Shown here piece after piece: positions 9,648-18,577 of a DNA stretch of 64,000 nt. Both the position numbers and the translations under genes were made by a program. The stretch lies in the NCBI RefSeq assembly GCF_014200305.1, contig NZ_JACHBL010000001.1, positions 1 through 64,000 of the forward strand, read 5' to 3'. Within the stretch, counting starts at the first letter, position 1; each line of letters starts with the position of its first letter. The notes beneath the pieces were generated by a model. The model worked only from the letters and a program-made list of their open reading frames with translations, made no database searches and was not told the DNA's origin. The DNA is from Neomicrococcus lactis. GTDB taxonomy: Bacteria; Actinomycetota; Actinomycetes; Actinomycetales; Micrococcaceae.

Positions 9648-10188
9648 TTAGTTGCTCTTGACGAATGCTGCGTCGATTTCGATAACAACCTTGTCAGAGA
9701 CAAGTACGCCGCCAGCTTCAAGAGCAGCGTTCCAGGTGAGGCCCCACTGCTTGCGGGAAATGGTGGTCTTGCCGGAGAAAGCAGCGCGGGTGTTGCCGAA
9801 TGGATCGACTGCAACGCCCTCGGACTCAACCTTGAGGGTGACTGGGTGGGTCTGATCGCGGATGGTCAGGTCGCCCGTGAGCTCGAACTCTTCGTTGTTG
9901 CCGGAAACGCCGGTGGAAACGAACTTGAGGGTTGGGTAGGTCTCAACGTCGAAGAAGTCAGCGGACTTCACATGGCCGTCGCGGCCTTCGTCGCCGGAGT
10001 TGAAGGAATCAGCGTTGATGGTGACCTCAACGGAAGAATCGTTTGCGGTTTCGCCGACGGTGAGGGTTCCTTCAGCGGCGGTGAACTTTCCGCGAACCTT
10101 GGAGATGCCAGCGTGGCGAACAACGAACGCGATGTCCGAGTGAGTGGGACATGTCGAGGTTCCAAGTGCCAGTTGCGAGTTCAGTCAT
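9648..10188 (-). pseudogene. YceI-family lipid-binding protein, frameshifted
   Basis: YceI proteins are lipocalin-like polyisoprenoid-binding proteins of about 180 residues. The start is normal: ATG 10188 with AAGGAG upstream reads MTELATGTWNLDMSHS. The frame is then lost at a tandem duplication of 4 bp (GAGT twice at 10138-10145 on the plus strand). Removing one copy restores HSDIAFVVRHAGISKVRGKF and continues without a stop to the end of the conserved domain (HVKSADFFDVETYPTL onward, stop at 9648). Everything else looks intact, so the lesion is recent or is a sequencing error. A MarR-like dyad lies upstream. Confidence 0.85.
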
Positions 10189-10253
10189 GGGGTTACTCCT
10201 TGAAGTATGAGGGTTTGAATTCTTCTTCAACTTTTCGACTCCCGATCGAGCCG

Positions 10254-10313
10254 TTACTTGAACTCTAATGTATTCATCTGCATATGTCCACATTTGATTG
10301 AAATTTCAAGTAA
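10254..10313. promoter_or_regulatory. Possible MarR/HxlR-type operator upstream of yceI
   Basis: Two opposed half-sites, TTACTTGAA (10254-10262) and TTTCAAGTAA (10304-10313), flank an AT-rich region. The second overlaps the palindrome TTGAAATTTCAA (10298-10309). The sequence style, an AT-rich dyad with TTCAAGTA, is typical of MarR-family sites. No regulator gene is adjacent. Confidence 0.4.
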
Positions 10314-10476
10314 ATATTTTGCGTGAGCTTGATCACGGCATCTAGGGCACTTGGGTCTCACCCTCCCATGTCGAAGTGAAATACAGAGGTCCATCGAGGA
10401 AACTCTGCGGAAACTCCCACGTGGAAAGAGGGATTTCCGTTAGTGAACCTTGGCGCTCTTTGAGAGAATGGAACTT

Positions 10477-11139
10477 ATGCCTATGTCAACCGTTCACTTG
10501 GTGCGTCACGGAGAAGTCCACAACCCTGACCGTGTTCTCTACGGTCGGTTGCCCGGATTCCACTTATCTGACCGTGGATACCAAATGGCAGACCGTATTG
10601 CGGAGCACTTCGCGGTGCGCAAGGATGCTGGCGCCAACATCGCTACCGTCGCTGCCTCACCCCTGTTGCGGGCCCAAGAAACGGCACGGCCCACGGCACT
10701 TGCGCTCGGCCTCACACTGCTCGAAGAACCTCGTGTCATTGAAGCCATGAATCACTTCGAGGGCATGTCTCACATCAAGAAACAGCTCGGCAACCCCAAG
10801 CACTGGCCGTTCCTCGTGAATCCCTTCCGTCCTAGCTGGGGCGAGAAGTATGAGGCCCAGGTGAAGCGCGTGGTGGAGGCCGTCAAGGTCCACCGTGATC
10901 TCGCGGTCAAGCTCAATGGCGAAGGGGCCGAGGCGGTGATCGTGAGCCACCAATTGCCAATCTGGGTGACACGACTCTCGGCTGAGGGCAAGCCTCTCTG
11001 GCATGACCCGCGGCATCGCGAGTGCTCACTCGCCTCCATTACTAGCTTGCACTTCGATGGCGAACGCCTGACCGGTGTTGAATACTCTGAACCCTGCGAG
11101 GATCTCTTGATCGGCGCGGCAAACCTTCCGGGAGCATAA
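10477..11139 (+). CDS. Histidine phosphatase family protein (phosphoglycerate-mutase fold)
   Basis: A cytosolic branch-1 histidine phosphatase of about 220 residues. The catalytic RHG motif is in TVHLVRHGEVHNPDRVLYGRLPGFHLSDRG near the N-terminus, and the second catalytic His is in AVIVSHQLPIW. Starts at ATG 10468, 10477 and 10483 are possible; 10477 gives the best distance from GAGAG. It is the first gene of a run leading into tlpA, ccdA, resB and ccsB. This order is common in Micrococcaceae, but its substrate is unknown and any role in cytochrome c assembly is unproven. Confidence 0.88.
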   Translation: MPMSTVHLVRHGEVHNPDRVLYGRLPGFHLSDRGYQMADRIAEHFAVRKDAGANIATVAASPLLRAQETARPTALALGLTLLEEPRVIEAMNHFEGMSHIKKQLGNPKHWPFLVNPFRPSWGEKYEAQVKRVVEAVKVHRDLAVKLNGEGAEAVIVSHQLPIWVTRLSAEGKPLWHDPRHRECSLASITSLHFDGERLTGVEYSEPCEDLLIGAANLPGA

Positions 11140-11145
11140 GCACGA

Positions 11146-11778
11146 ATGTCTGACCCAGCTTCTTCTACGTCTTCTGCACGGCCTGGCCGCCGCGCGATCC
11201 TTGCGGGCGCCTTGGCGTTGCCGGTCTCTTTGGTGTTGGCTGCATGCGCGCCAGAACAGTCGAGCCTCGCTCAGCAGGCCAACGAAGGCGGCAACAAGAA
11301 TTACATCGCCGGAGACGGAGCCGTTGAGGTCTACGCGGAAGACCAGCGCACCGCAGCCATTGAACTGACCGCTGAGACCTACAAAGGCAACGCCGTCAAC
11401 TTGCAGGAGTGGCGCGGCGACGTCGTCGTCATGAATTTTTGGTACGCAGCGTGCGCACCGTGCCGCGTGGAAGCGCCGCACCTCAAGGAACTGCAAGAGG
11501 CATTCAAGCCTGAAGGTGTGCACTTCCTCGGTATCAACGGACGTGACGAGAAGGCGACCGCCGAGGCTTTCGAGCGCACCTTCGCCATTCCTTACGAGTC
11601 CGTGCCTGACCGCAACGGCCAAGTGCTGATGCAGTTGACGAAGTACGTGGCGGCTCAGGCCTACCCAACAACTTTGGTGATTGATAAGAAGGGGCGCGTT
11701 GCAGCGCGCATTCTGGGACTGGCAGATAAGTCAACGCTCAAAGCGCTGATTGAAACCGCCGTCGCGGAAAAGGCCTGA
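11146..11778 (+). CDS. TlpA/ResA-type thioredoxin lipoprotein
   Basis: A membrane-anchored thioredoxin that reduces apocytochrome c haem-binding cysteines outside the cell. The 210-residue protein has a twin-Arg and hydrophobic signal with lipobox LAAC (about residues 14-33). An AhpC/TSA-like domain follows with the active site WYAACAPCRVEAPHL (CAPC) and the cis-Pro loop AYPTTLVIDKKG. The start is 6 bp after the phosphatase stop, and the stop is 1 bp before the ccdA start, so it is part of the cytochrome c biogenesis operon. Confidence 0.92.
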   Translation: MSDPASSTSSARPGRRAILAGALALPVSLVLAACAPEQSSLAQQANEGGNKNYIAGDGAVEVYAEDQRTAAIELTAETYKGNAVNLQEWRGDVVVMNFWYAACAPCRVEAPHLKELQEAFKPEGVHFLGINGRDEKATAEAFERTFAIPYESVPDRNGQVLMQLTKYVAAQAYPTTLVIDKKGRVAARILGLADKSTLKALIETAVAEKA

Positions 11779-11779
11779 C

Positions 11780-12568
11780 GTGCTCTTATCCGTTCCAACA
11801 TCCATCGTGGCGGAAGCCGCGAATCCCTTCGCCTCAACCGTCCTTGATGGCTCGTTGCTTCTTGCCGTGCCCATCGCGATCCTCGCGGGACTCGTGTCCT
11901 TCTTGTCGCCGTGCGTTTTGCCGCTCGTACCTGGCTACTTGGGCTACGTCACGGGCCTGACCGGCGTCGATCTGAATAAGCAAGCCCGCGGCCGCATGAC
12001 GTGGGGCATTTCCCTGTTCATCCTGGGATTCACCGCGGTCTTCATGCTCACGGGCGTGCTGTTTGCGCAGCTGTCCATTTGGTTGCGCTTCCAAGGCGAC
12101 TGGGTCACGCGCATTCTCGGTTTGCTGGTGATCATCATGGGCATCGTGTTCATGGGTGGTTTCCGGTTCATGCAGCGAGACATGAAGGTCCACGCGCGCC
12201 CCGCAGCCGGCCTCTGGGGTGCGCCGATTCTCGGCATCACTTTCGGCCTCGGCTGGGCACCCTGCATCGGCCCGACGCTCGCGGCCGTGCTCGCCCTGAG
12301 CTCCGGCGCGAACCCGCAGCCCGAAAAAGCTGCACTCTTGACGTTCGTCTACTGCATGGGTCTGGGCGTCCCTTTCCTTTTGATTGCGCTGGCGTTCCGA
12401 CGCGGCATGGGCGCGCTCAAGGCAGTCCGCAAACACCAAGTGCTGTTGATGCGCTTGGGCGGCGGAATGCTGATTGTTCTTGGCATTCTCATGGCGACTG
12501 GCCTGTGGGGAACGTGGGTTACCCAGTTGCAAGACTGGTTTGCGAATGAAGTGAGGTTGCCGATCTAA
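11780..12568 (+). CDS. ccdA: Cytochrome c biogenesis protein CcdA
   Basis: A membrane thiol-disulfide shuttle that passes electrons from cytosolic thioredoxin to ResA/TlpA. About 262 residues with six membrane segments. The conserved cysteines are in SFLSPCVLPLVPGYLGYVTG and GLGWAPCIGPTLAAVL. GTG 11780 immediately follows the tlpA stop, and the gene overlaps resB (TAATG). Signature and operon context make the call secure. Confidence 0.95.
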   Translation: MLLSVPTSIVAEAANPFASTVLDGSLLLAVPIAILAGLVSFLSPCVLPLVPGYLGYVTGLTGVDLNKQARGRMTWGISLFILGFTAVFMLTGVLFAQLSIWLRFQGDWVTRILGLLVIIMGIVFMGGFRFMQRDMKVHARPAAGLWGAPILGITFGLGWAPCIGPTLAAVLALSSGANPQPEKAALLTFVYCMGLGVPFLLIALAFRRGMGALKAVRKHQVLLMRLGGGMLIVLGILMATGLWGTWVTQLQDWFANEVRLPI

Positions 12569-14334
12569 TGGCGAAAGCTGACAACGTTCGGGATTCAGAG
12601 TTAGCCCAATCAGAGCACGACGCCGAAGCTCAAGACGGTCTCGAAGCGAGCGGACACTCCTCGCAAGAGAGCGACGAAAGCCGCGCTGCGTCGTCGTCCT
12701 CCGAAGAGAATTTCGCAGCCCCAGCAGGTAAGAAAGCCGGGAAGGCTGCGAAGGCCGATGTCGACGTGCCGGCGCTGGGGCCACTCGAGATGCTGCGCTG
12801 GGCTTGGACGCAATTGACGACCATGCGCACGGCGCTCTTCTTGCTCCTCTTGCTCGCGATCGCCGCGGTTCCGGGCTCTTTGTTCCCACAGCGCTCCGTG
12901 GACGCCAACAAGGTTGCCGATTATCTGACCAACAATCCCACCATGGGGCCGTGGCTAGATCGCTTCCAGTTCTTCGACGTGTACTCGTCTGTCTGGTTCT
13001 CGGCGATCTACATCTTGCTGTTCATCTCGCTCATCGGCTGCATTATTCCGCGCGTGAAGAAGCACTGGGAGGCCATGCGCTCCGCGCCAGCCCGCACGCC
13101 GGCGCGCTTGTCGCGGCTCCCGTACTCGGGAACCATCGAGCTCGACTCCGATGCCAATACCGACGACGTGGTGCGCGAAGCCGCCGCAATTCTCAAGAAG
13201 CGTGGATACCGGACGGACCTGCGCCTCGACGGTGATCGCCCTTCTGTGGGCGCCGAACGCGGATACGTTCGTGAGACCGGAAACCTGTTGTTCCACATCA
13301 GCCTCGTGGGCATTTTGAGTTCCGTGGCGATCGGCGGCATGTTCAGCTACATCGGTCAGCGCATCTTGGTGGAGGGGGAGTCCTTCGTCAATACGCTCGT
13401 GGCCTATGACAGCTTCCGGCCAGGCACGGCGTTCAACCAAGACAACCTTGATCCGTTTGCGGTTCGTTTGGATAACTTCAAGGTCGAATTTGACCGTGAA
13501 TCCTCCACGCACTTCGGCCAGCCCATCTCTTTCGATGCGACTGTGGATGTCACGAAGTCTGACGGCAGCACTTCGCGCGAACAGCTTCAGGTGAACCATC
13601 CGCTGCGCGTCGGCTCCACCGACGTGTACTTGGTGGGCAACGGTTACGCTCCTGAAATTACCGTGCGCGATGGCGAAGGCAACATCGCCTTCCAGGGTCC
13701 AGTGGTGGGCGTTCCGCAGGACGGCGTCTACACCTCGCTGCTGGTGCTCAAGGTGCCGGACGCGAAGCCGGACCAGCTGGCGTTCACCGGCTTCTTGCTG
13801 CCCACCGCTGTGATGGGCTCTGACGGCGTCTCCTTCTCGGCGGACCCGGCCGCGGTGAACCCGCAGATCAGCTTCAACTCCTACTACGGTGATCTGGGCC
13901 TTGACGGGGGCGTTCCGCAGAACGTTTATGTCATTGACACGGAGAACATGACGGAGCTCAATAGCCGCAAGCTCGAGGCGGGTGGCATCACGCTCAACGC
14001 CGGGCAGACCTACACCTTGCCGGATGGCAAGGGCTCCATCTCCTTCGATGGTCTCAAGCGCTACGTGGGCATTGACGTCCACCATGATCCAGGCAAGCTG
14101 CCGGTAGCTATCTTCGCGGCACTCGCGCTGCTGGGCTTGGCGACCTCCCTGTTCGTGGCTCGTCGCCGCGCGTGGGTGGCCGTCACAGATTCACCTTCAG
14201 GAAATGGTCGTATCATCGAGTACGGATTGCTAGCACGCGGTGAAGATCCCCGTCTTGAAGACGAATCGGCGAAACTGCGCTCACTACTTGAAGACCTTGC
14301 CGCTCGCGGCACGCACTCCACTTCTGAGAAATAA
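12568..14334 (+). CDS. resB: Cytochrome c biogenesis protein ResB
   Basis: The ResB/Ccs1 half of the system II haem-delivery and cytochrome c synthetase complex, acting with CcsB/CcsA in the membrane. The 588-residue protein has an acidic and Lys-rich cytosolic N-terminus (1-75) and membrane helices near 90-115, 150-170 and 230-260. A large extracytoplasmic domain (about 270-500) is followed by a last helix, VAIFAALALLGLATSLFVARRRAW. The start overlaps ccdA by one base, and ccsB follows 9 bp after the stop. Confidence 0.94.
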   Translation: MAKADNVRDSELAQSEHDAEAQDGLEASGHSSQESDESRAASSSSEENFAAPAGKKAGKAAKADVDVPALGPLEMLRWAWTQLTTMRTALFLLLLLAIAAVPGSLFPQRSVDANKVADYLTNNPTMGPWLDRFQFFDVYSSVWFSAIYILLFISLIGCIIPRVKKHWEAMRSAPARTPARLSRLPYSGTIELDSDANTDDVVREAAAILKKRGYRTDLRLDGDRPSVGAERGYVRETGNLLFHISLVGILSSVAIGGMFSYIGQRILVEGESFVNTLVAYDSFRPGTAFNQDNLDPFAVRLDNFKVEFDRESSTHFGQPISFDATVDVTKSDGSTSREQLQVNHPLRVGSTDVYLVGNGYAPEITVRDGEGNIAFQGPVVGVPQDGVYTSLLVLKVPDAKPDQLAFTGFLLPTAVMGSDGVSFSADPAAVNPQISFNSYYGDLGLDGGVPQNVYVIDTENMTELNSRKLEAGGITLNAGQTYTLPDGKGSISFDGLKRYVGIDVHHDPGKLPVAIFAALALLGLATSLFVARRRAWVAVTDSPSGNGRIIEYGLLARGEDPRLEDESAKLRSLLEDLAARGTHSTSEK

Positions 14335-14343
14335 CGAGGAACC

Positions 14344-15390
14344 ATGCCAAACATCAATGAAACCCTCGGCGGGTACAGCGACTTGTTCATGTTGCTGGCG
14401 GCCATGGTGTACGCCGTGGCCTTCATTTGCTTCGCGATCGATCTTGCCAAGTCTTCGCAGACCATCCGTGAGCTCGAGAGCAATCTGGTGAAGGAAGAGC
14501 AGGAAGAGCTAGCCCTCGTGGGCGCAACCCGCTCTACGCGCGGTTCCTCGGCTTCGGCAGGCGCGTCCGCGCTGGACTCCACGTCTGACGTACTCGTGGG
14601 CGACTCGATGGACTACACCGAGAGCACTCCGAAGCGCCGCTTCGCGAATATCGCGATCATGCTGACCATCCTCGCAGCCGCCATCCATGTGTTTGCCGTG
14701 GTGAGCCGAGGTATTGCTGCTGCTCGTGTGCCGTGGGGAAACATGTATGAGTTCCTCACCACCGGCGCTTCCATTGTGGCCGTGGTGTATCTCGTGGCGC
14801 TTCGCAAGAAGGACCTGCGATTCATGGGTGCCTTCGTGATTGGCCTCGTGACGCTCATGCTGTGTGCTGCAACGATGGGCTTCCCAACGCCCGTGGCGCA
14901 CTTGATCCCTGCGTTGCAGTCTCCATGGCTGGTCATTCACGTGTCCATCGCTGTGCTTTCTTCGGCTCTCTTCACGATCTCCTTTGCTATGAGCGCTTTG
15001 CAGTTGGTGCAGCACTACCGCCAGAAGAACCTGATTGCCGGCAAGGCAGACAAGCTCCCCTTCTTGCGCTTGGTTCCTAGCGCGGCTGCTCTCGAAAACG
15101 CCGCTTACCGCATCAACACCGTGAGCTTTGTCATGTGGACCTTCACGGTCATGGCTGGCGCCATTTGGGCTGAGGCCGCTTGGGGCCGTTACTGGGGCTG
15201 GGACGTCAAGGAAGTCTGGAGCTTCGTGATCTGGACCGTCTACGCTGGCTACCTCCACGCTCGCGCAACGCGCGGCTGGACCGGCGTTCGTTCGGCCTGG
15301 TTGTCCATCATTGGCTACGCCTGCTTGGTCTTCAACTTCACCGTAGTCAACCTGTACTTCAACGGTCTGCACTCCTACGCTGGCATCTAG
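14344..15390 (+). CDS. ccsB: Cytochrome c biogenesis protein CcsB/CcsA (ResC)
   Basis: The haem-handling partner of ResB. The 348-residue polytopic protein carries the tryptophan-rich WWD-type signature WGRYWGWDVKEVWSFVIWTVYA (about 280-301), with conserved His residues around it (HLIPALQSPWLVIHV and LHARATRGW). There is an N-terminal helix and a charged linker at about 40-95. GAGGA precedes ATG 14344. It is the last gene of the tlpA-ccdA-resB-ccsB operon. Confidence 0.94.
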   Translation: MPNINETLGGYSDLFMLLAAMVYAVAFICFAIDLAKSSQTIRELESNLVKEEQEELALVGATRSTRGSSASAGASALDSTSDVLVGDSMDYTESTPKRRFANIAIMLTILAAAIHVFAVVSRGIAAARVPWGNMYEFLTTGASIVAVVYLVALRKKDLRFMGAFVIGLVTLMLCAATMGFPTPVAHLIPALQSPWLVIHVSIAVLSSALFTISFAMSALQLVQHYRQKNLIAGKADKLPFLRLVPSAAALENAAYRINTVSFVMWTFTVMAGAIWAEAAWGRYWGWDVKEVWSFVIWTVYAGYLHARATRGWTGVRSAWLSIIGYACLVFNFTVVNLYFNGLHSYAGI

Positions 15391-15469
15391 TCGGCTCGTA
15401 GGTCTGCAGGACTGGCAGGCCGAGCGCAATCTCGGGTGGTTTGCAGGAGTATGATTTTCCCCTGCACGT

Positions 15470-15481
15470 AGGACATGTCCT
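15470..15481. promoter_or_regulatory. 12-bp palindrome before the amino-acid permease
   Basis: AGGACATGTCCT is a perfect palindrome, and a further GGACATG repeat lies about 15 bp downstream, in the gap between ccsB and the permease start. It could be an operator. Nothing identifies the regulator. Confidence 0.35.
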
Positions 15482-15532
15482 GAATCTCTCTTCCGGGACA
15501 TGCCTTACCTCCAACCAGATGGGAACACTCGC

Positions 15533-17017
15533 GTGAGCGAACAGCCTCCTGCGCACACGGCGACTTCGCCGGAGCATCCGCACGGACACCACCACCATCC
15601 GTCCACAGCGGAAGCGGAAATCAGTTCCGAAGGATACAAAAAGACCCTGACCCGGCGTCACGTCCAAATGATTGCCATGGGCGGCGCCATTGGTGTGGGT
15701 CTGTTTATGGGCGCCGGCGGACGCTTGGCCTCCGTGGGACCAGCCCTCATCTTCTCCTACGCGATCGCTGGTGTGATTGCGTACTTCCTGATGCGTGCAC
15801 TGGGCGAGCTCATCATGTACCGCCCAACGTCTGGCTCCTTCGTGAGCTACGCCGGTGAATTGTTCGGTTCCAAAGGCGCCTACCTCACGGGGTGGATGTA
15901 TGTCCTGAACTGGGTCATGACCGGCATCGCCGAACTCATTGCTATTGGCCTCTACTTCCAGTTCTTCTTCCCGGCAGTTCCCGTGGAAGTAGCCGCGATC
16001 TGCGCTCTGGTGCTGTTGGTGGCCGTGAACCTCTTTAGTGCCAAGGCCTTCGGCGAAGTGGAATTCTGGGCGGCAGCGCTCAAGATCACCGCCATCGTCT
16101 TGTTCTTGATCGTGGGCACCGTGATGGTGGTCATGAACACGCAGATTGGTGAGCAGCGCGCGTCTGTGGCCAACCTCTTCGCTTCTGACGGAGGCATGTT
16201 CCCGAACGGCATCGGCGTCTCGATCCTCGTCTTGAACGCTGTGATCTTCGCGTACAACGCTATTGAGCTGGTAGGTATTACCGCCGGCGAGATGGAAGAT
16301 CCACAGCGCGAAGTCCCTAAGGCTGTTCGTGCGGTGGTCTTCCGTATTCTGGTCTTCTACGTAGGCTCCGTAACCCTCTTGGCCATGCTCCTTCCGTGGG
16401 ACCAGTTCAAGGCCGGTCAGAGCCCGTTCGTGACCATCTTTGATCAGCTGGGCATTCGCTGGATCGGCGACATCATGAACCTCGTGGTGATCACGGCAGC
16501 GCTGAGCTCCTGCAACTCCGGCTTGTACTCGATTGGCCGCGTGTTCCGCGCGATGGCCAACAACGGTCACGCTCCGCACTGGCTCACCAAGATGAACAGC
16601 CGTTACGTCCCGTACGTCGCCATCTTGACGGTCGGCGTTGTGTATTTCGTCGGCATCATTCTCAACATTTGGTTGGGCGGCACCCATGCGTTCGACCTTG
16701 CGTTGAACACGGCATCCATCGGCGTTCTCTTCACGTGGGGAGCCATCTTTGCGTGCCAGCTTAAGCTGCGCAAGACAAAGGGACTCGTGTCCGCGCTTCC
16801 TATGCCAGGCAGCCCTTGGACCGGCTGGATCGGAATCATTAGCTTGGTCATCATCGGCATCTTGATCGGCTTTGACACGATGACGGATGCGAAGACCGGC
16901 GAAGTCTTCCACTTGGGTCTTTACACGATTGCCACCATCCCGCTCTTCGCGGTCTTGCTGTGGCTGGGATGGTTCAAGGTGCGGAACAACATCGCCAAGA
17001 GCGAGTTCTATTCCTAA
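15533..17017 (+). CDS. Amino-acid permease, APC superfamily (AAT family)
   Basis: A proton-coupled amino-acid importer with 12 predicted helices and 494 residues from GTG 15533 (505 from ATG 15500). AAT-family signatures are visible: QMIAMGGAIGVGLFMGAGGRL, then GPALIFSYAIAGVIAYFLMRALGELI and PTSGSFVSYAGELFG. The pattern is closest to the D-Ser/D-Ala/Gly and aromatic amino-acid permeases, but substrate assignment is not safe. The N-terminus has a His-rich stretch (HGHHHHP). The GyrI-like gene follows 12 bp downstream. Confidence 0.9.
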   Translation: MSEQPPAHTATSPEHPHGHHHHPSTAEAEISSEGYKKTLTRRHVQMIAMGGAIGVGLFMGAGGRLASVGPALIFSYAIAGVIAYFLMRALGELIMYRPTSGSFVSYAGELFGSKGAYLTGWMYVLNWVMTGIAELIAIGLYFQFFFPAVPVEVAAICALVLLVAVNLFSAKAFGEVEFWAAALKITAIVLFLIVGTVMVVMNTQIGEQRASVANLFASDGGMFPNGIGVSILVLNAVIFAYNAIELVGITAGEMEDPQREVPKAVRAVVFRILVFYVGSVTLLAMLLPWDQFKAGQSPFVTIFDQLGIRWIGDIMNLVVITAALSSCNSGLYSIGRVFRAMANNGHAPHWLTKMNSRYVPYVAILTVGVVYFVGIILNIWLGGTHAFDLALNTASIGVLFTWGAIFACQLKLRKTKGLVSALPMPGSPWTGWIGIISLVIIGILIGFDTMTDAKTGEVFHLGLYTIATIPLFAVLLWLGWFKVRNNIAKSEFYS

Positions 17018-17029
17018 GAAAGGTACGTT

Positions 17030-17656
17030 GTGGCTGAGCAAACGGCGAAGTTTGATTTCAAGAAGGACTTCGCACCGCTGTATCGGCCAACATCGAAGAG
17101 GTGGGCATCCGTTGAGGTGCCCACCTTTCGTTTTCTCGCGGTGAATGGTCACGGAGACCCCAATACGTCCGCTGCCTACGCGCAGGCCGTAGAGTCCCTC
17201 TACACCGTCGCCTATACGCTCAAGTTCGCGCTGAAGGAGCGGGGTCAGGACTTTGTGGTCCCACCCTTAGAGGGGCTGTGGAGCGCTGCGGACCCGACCT
17301 CATTTGTTGAGCGGCGGAAAGACGAATGGGACTGGTCCATGCTGATTGCGGTGCCGCCGTTCGCCACCGCCGAGGATGTGGAAAGCGCTCGCGAGAAAGC
17401 GAGTGCGAAAAAGCCTGAGTTGCCCCTGAGCGCGCTAGCGCTACGGGAAATTTCCGAAGGGCGCTCGCTTCAGATTTTGCACGTGGGAGCTTACGACGAC
17501 GAAGGCCCCATCTTGCGGGAGCTACACGAAAAGGTCATGCCGGACGGGGGAGTGACCTTCAACGGTCCGCATCATGAGATCTACTTGAGCGATCCGCGAC
17601 GAGTGGCGCCAGAGAAACTGAAGACCGTTTTGCGTCAGCCGGTGCGTGAGGTTTAG
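17030..17656 (+). CDS. GyrI-like small-molecule-binding domain protein
   Basis: A 208-residue cytosolic protein of the SOUL/GyrI-like family (TxxFKKDFAPLYRPTSK start, central FALKERGQDFVVPPLEGLW, and DGGVTFNGPHHEIYLSDPRR near the end). The family binds or hydrolyses small xenobiotics in some members. GTG 17030 has AAGAAAGG upstream. It is probably co-transcribed with the permease. It ends with a 4-bp overlap against the convergent membrane-protein gene. Confidence 0.82.
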   Translation: MAEQTAKFDFKKDFAPLYRPTSKRWASVEVPTFRFLAVNGHGDPNTSAAYAQAVESLYTVAYTLKFALKERGQDFVVPPLEGLWSAADPTSFVERRKDEWDWSMLIAVPPFATAEDVESAREKASAKKPELPLSALALREISEGRSLQILHVGAYDDEGPILRELHEKVMPDGGVTFNGPHHEIYLSDPRRVAPEKLKTVLRQPVREV

Positions 17657-18039
17657 TCGGCCTGCGGGTCGTTGCCCGCATCTTTTTCGCGTTTCTTGAG
17701 CTCTTCTTCTCGACGCTTGAGCTCCTCTTCGCGCTTCTTCAACTCACGCTGGCGTTCCAACTGACGCAAGAAAGCGTCGTCGTCATCCGGCGCGGTAGAA
17801 CGTCCTGGAGCATAGTAGCCGGAATTACCAGCAGCTCCGGTTGCGGGGGCGGCGCCTAGCGGGCGACCCAACCAGAACCACAAAAGTGCGCCGAGAAGCG
17901 GCAACAGCACAATAGTCAGAATCCATGCGGGCTTGGAGATGCTCCGCACGCGGCGGGCGTCCGAAAGGATGCACTGAATGAGCGCGTAAATAATGACGGA
18001 CGCCGCGATGATGCCGCCGGCAATGTAGTACCTGACCAT
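17653..18039 (-). CDS. Small membrane protein with PLDc_N domain and basic/acidic coiled coil
   Basis: 128 residues. Two N-terminal helices (YYIAGGIIAASVIIYALIQCIL and PAWILTIVLLPLLGALLWFWLGRP) match the phospholipase D-nuclease N-terminal domain, which is a membrane module and not a nuclease. A C-terminal charged coiled coil of repeated KREEELKRREEELKKRE follows. In Micrococcaceae it commonly lies near the cytochrome c and menaquinone genes. Function unknown. Confidence 0.8.
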   Translation of the reverse strand: MVRYYIAGGIIAASVIIYALIQCILSDARRVRSISKPAWILTIVLLPLLGALLWFWLGRPLGAAPATGAAGNSGYYAPGRSTAPDDDDAFLRQLERQRELKKREEELKRREEELKKREKDAGNDPQAD

Positions 18040-18119
18040 CTATCCATTGTAGGGAGGATCACGCGCTGTGGCTGACCGGGGGAGAAAGATAGTCTTCCGG
18101 CGAAATTGACGTCGGTAGA

Positions 18120-18440
18120 ATGGAAAGCGTGCCTTTCCTGAAATATACGCTTCTGCGCCTTGGACTGTTCTTTGCTGCCTACGCGATTCTTTATTACGCG
18201 CTGGGGTGGAACATCCTGGTGGCGTTGCTCGCCGCGATGCTGATCGCCTTTGGCGTCAGCTACTTGTTCTTCAACAAGTTGCGCATTGCGGCAAATGAGC
18301 AGGTGGTGGGCCGCTTCAGCGGCCGCGCGAAGGGCAAAGAACGCGTCATTGACCATGATGCCGAGGCAGAGGACGCCTTCCAAGAGACGCTCGAGGACCC
18401 TTACGCGGATCCTGAAGAGCCGAAGCGCAACCAGTCCTAA
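18120..18440 (+). CDS. DUF4229 domain-containing membrane protein
   Basis: 106 residues. Two close hydrophobic segments (LGLFFAAYAILYYALG and LLAAMLIAFGVSYLFFNKL) form a hairpin, followed by a basic then acidic cytosolic tail. This matches the actinobacterial DUF4229 family found beside menaquinone genes. ATG 18120 or GTG 18129 could be the start. Function unknown. Confidence 0.82.
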   Translation: MESVPFLKYTLLRLGLFFAAYAILYYALGWNILVALLAAMLIAFGVSYLFFNKLRIAANEQVVGRFSGRAKGKERVIDHDAEAEDAFQETLEDPYADPEEPKRNQS

Positions 18441-18462
18441 ATTTTCTCCTGAGCGCCATTAT

Positions 18463-18487
18463 GTCTGAAATGTACATAATTTCAGAC
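18463..18487. promoter_or_regulatory. Palindromic operator upstream of the FAD dehydrogenase remnant
   Basis: Perfect 9-bp arms GTCTGAAAT (18463-18471) and ATTTCAGAC (18479-18487) around GTACATA, with a third CTGAAAT immediately downstream. It lies 91 bp before the dehydrogenase ATG, in a position suited to a TetR- or IclR-type regulator. The regulator is not in this window. Confidence 0.5.
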
Positions 18488-18577
18488 TGAAATGAGCATG
18501 GACGCTACAAGATGTTCGGATCATAATGATTGAGACCACTGTAGTGACGTACGCAATAGCGTGCGCAAAGGAGAATC

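Noticed and set aside
15359-17152. Long minus-strand open frame of 597 codons opposite the permease
   Set aside because: It is the codon-bias shadow of the permease and GyrI-like genes; the product is His/Asp/Glu-rich with no fold or start signal.
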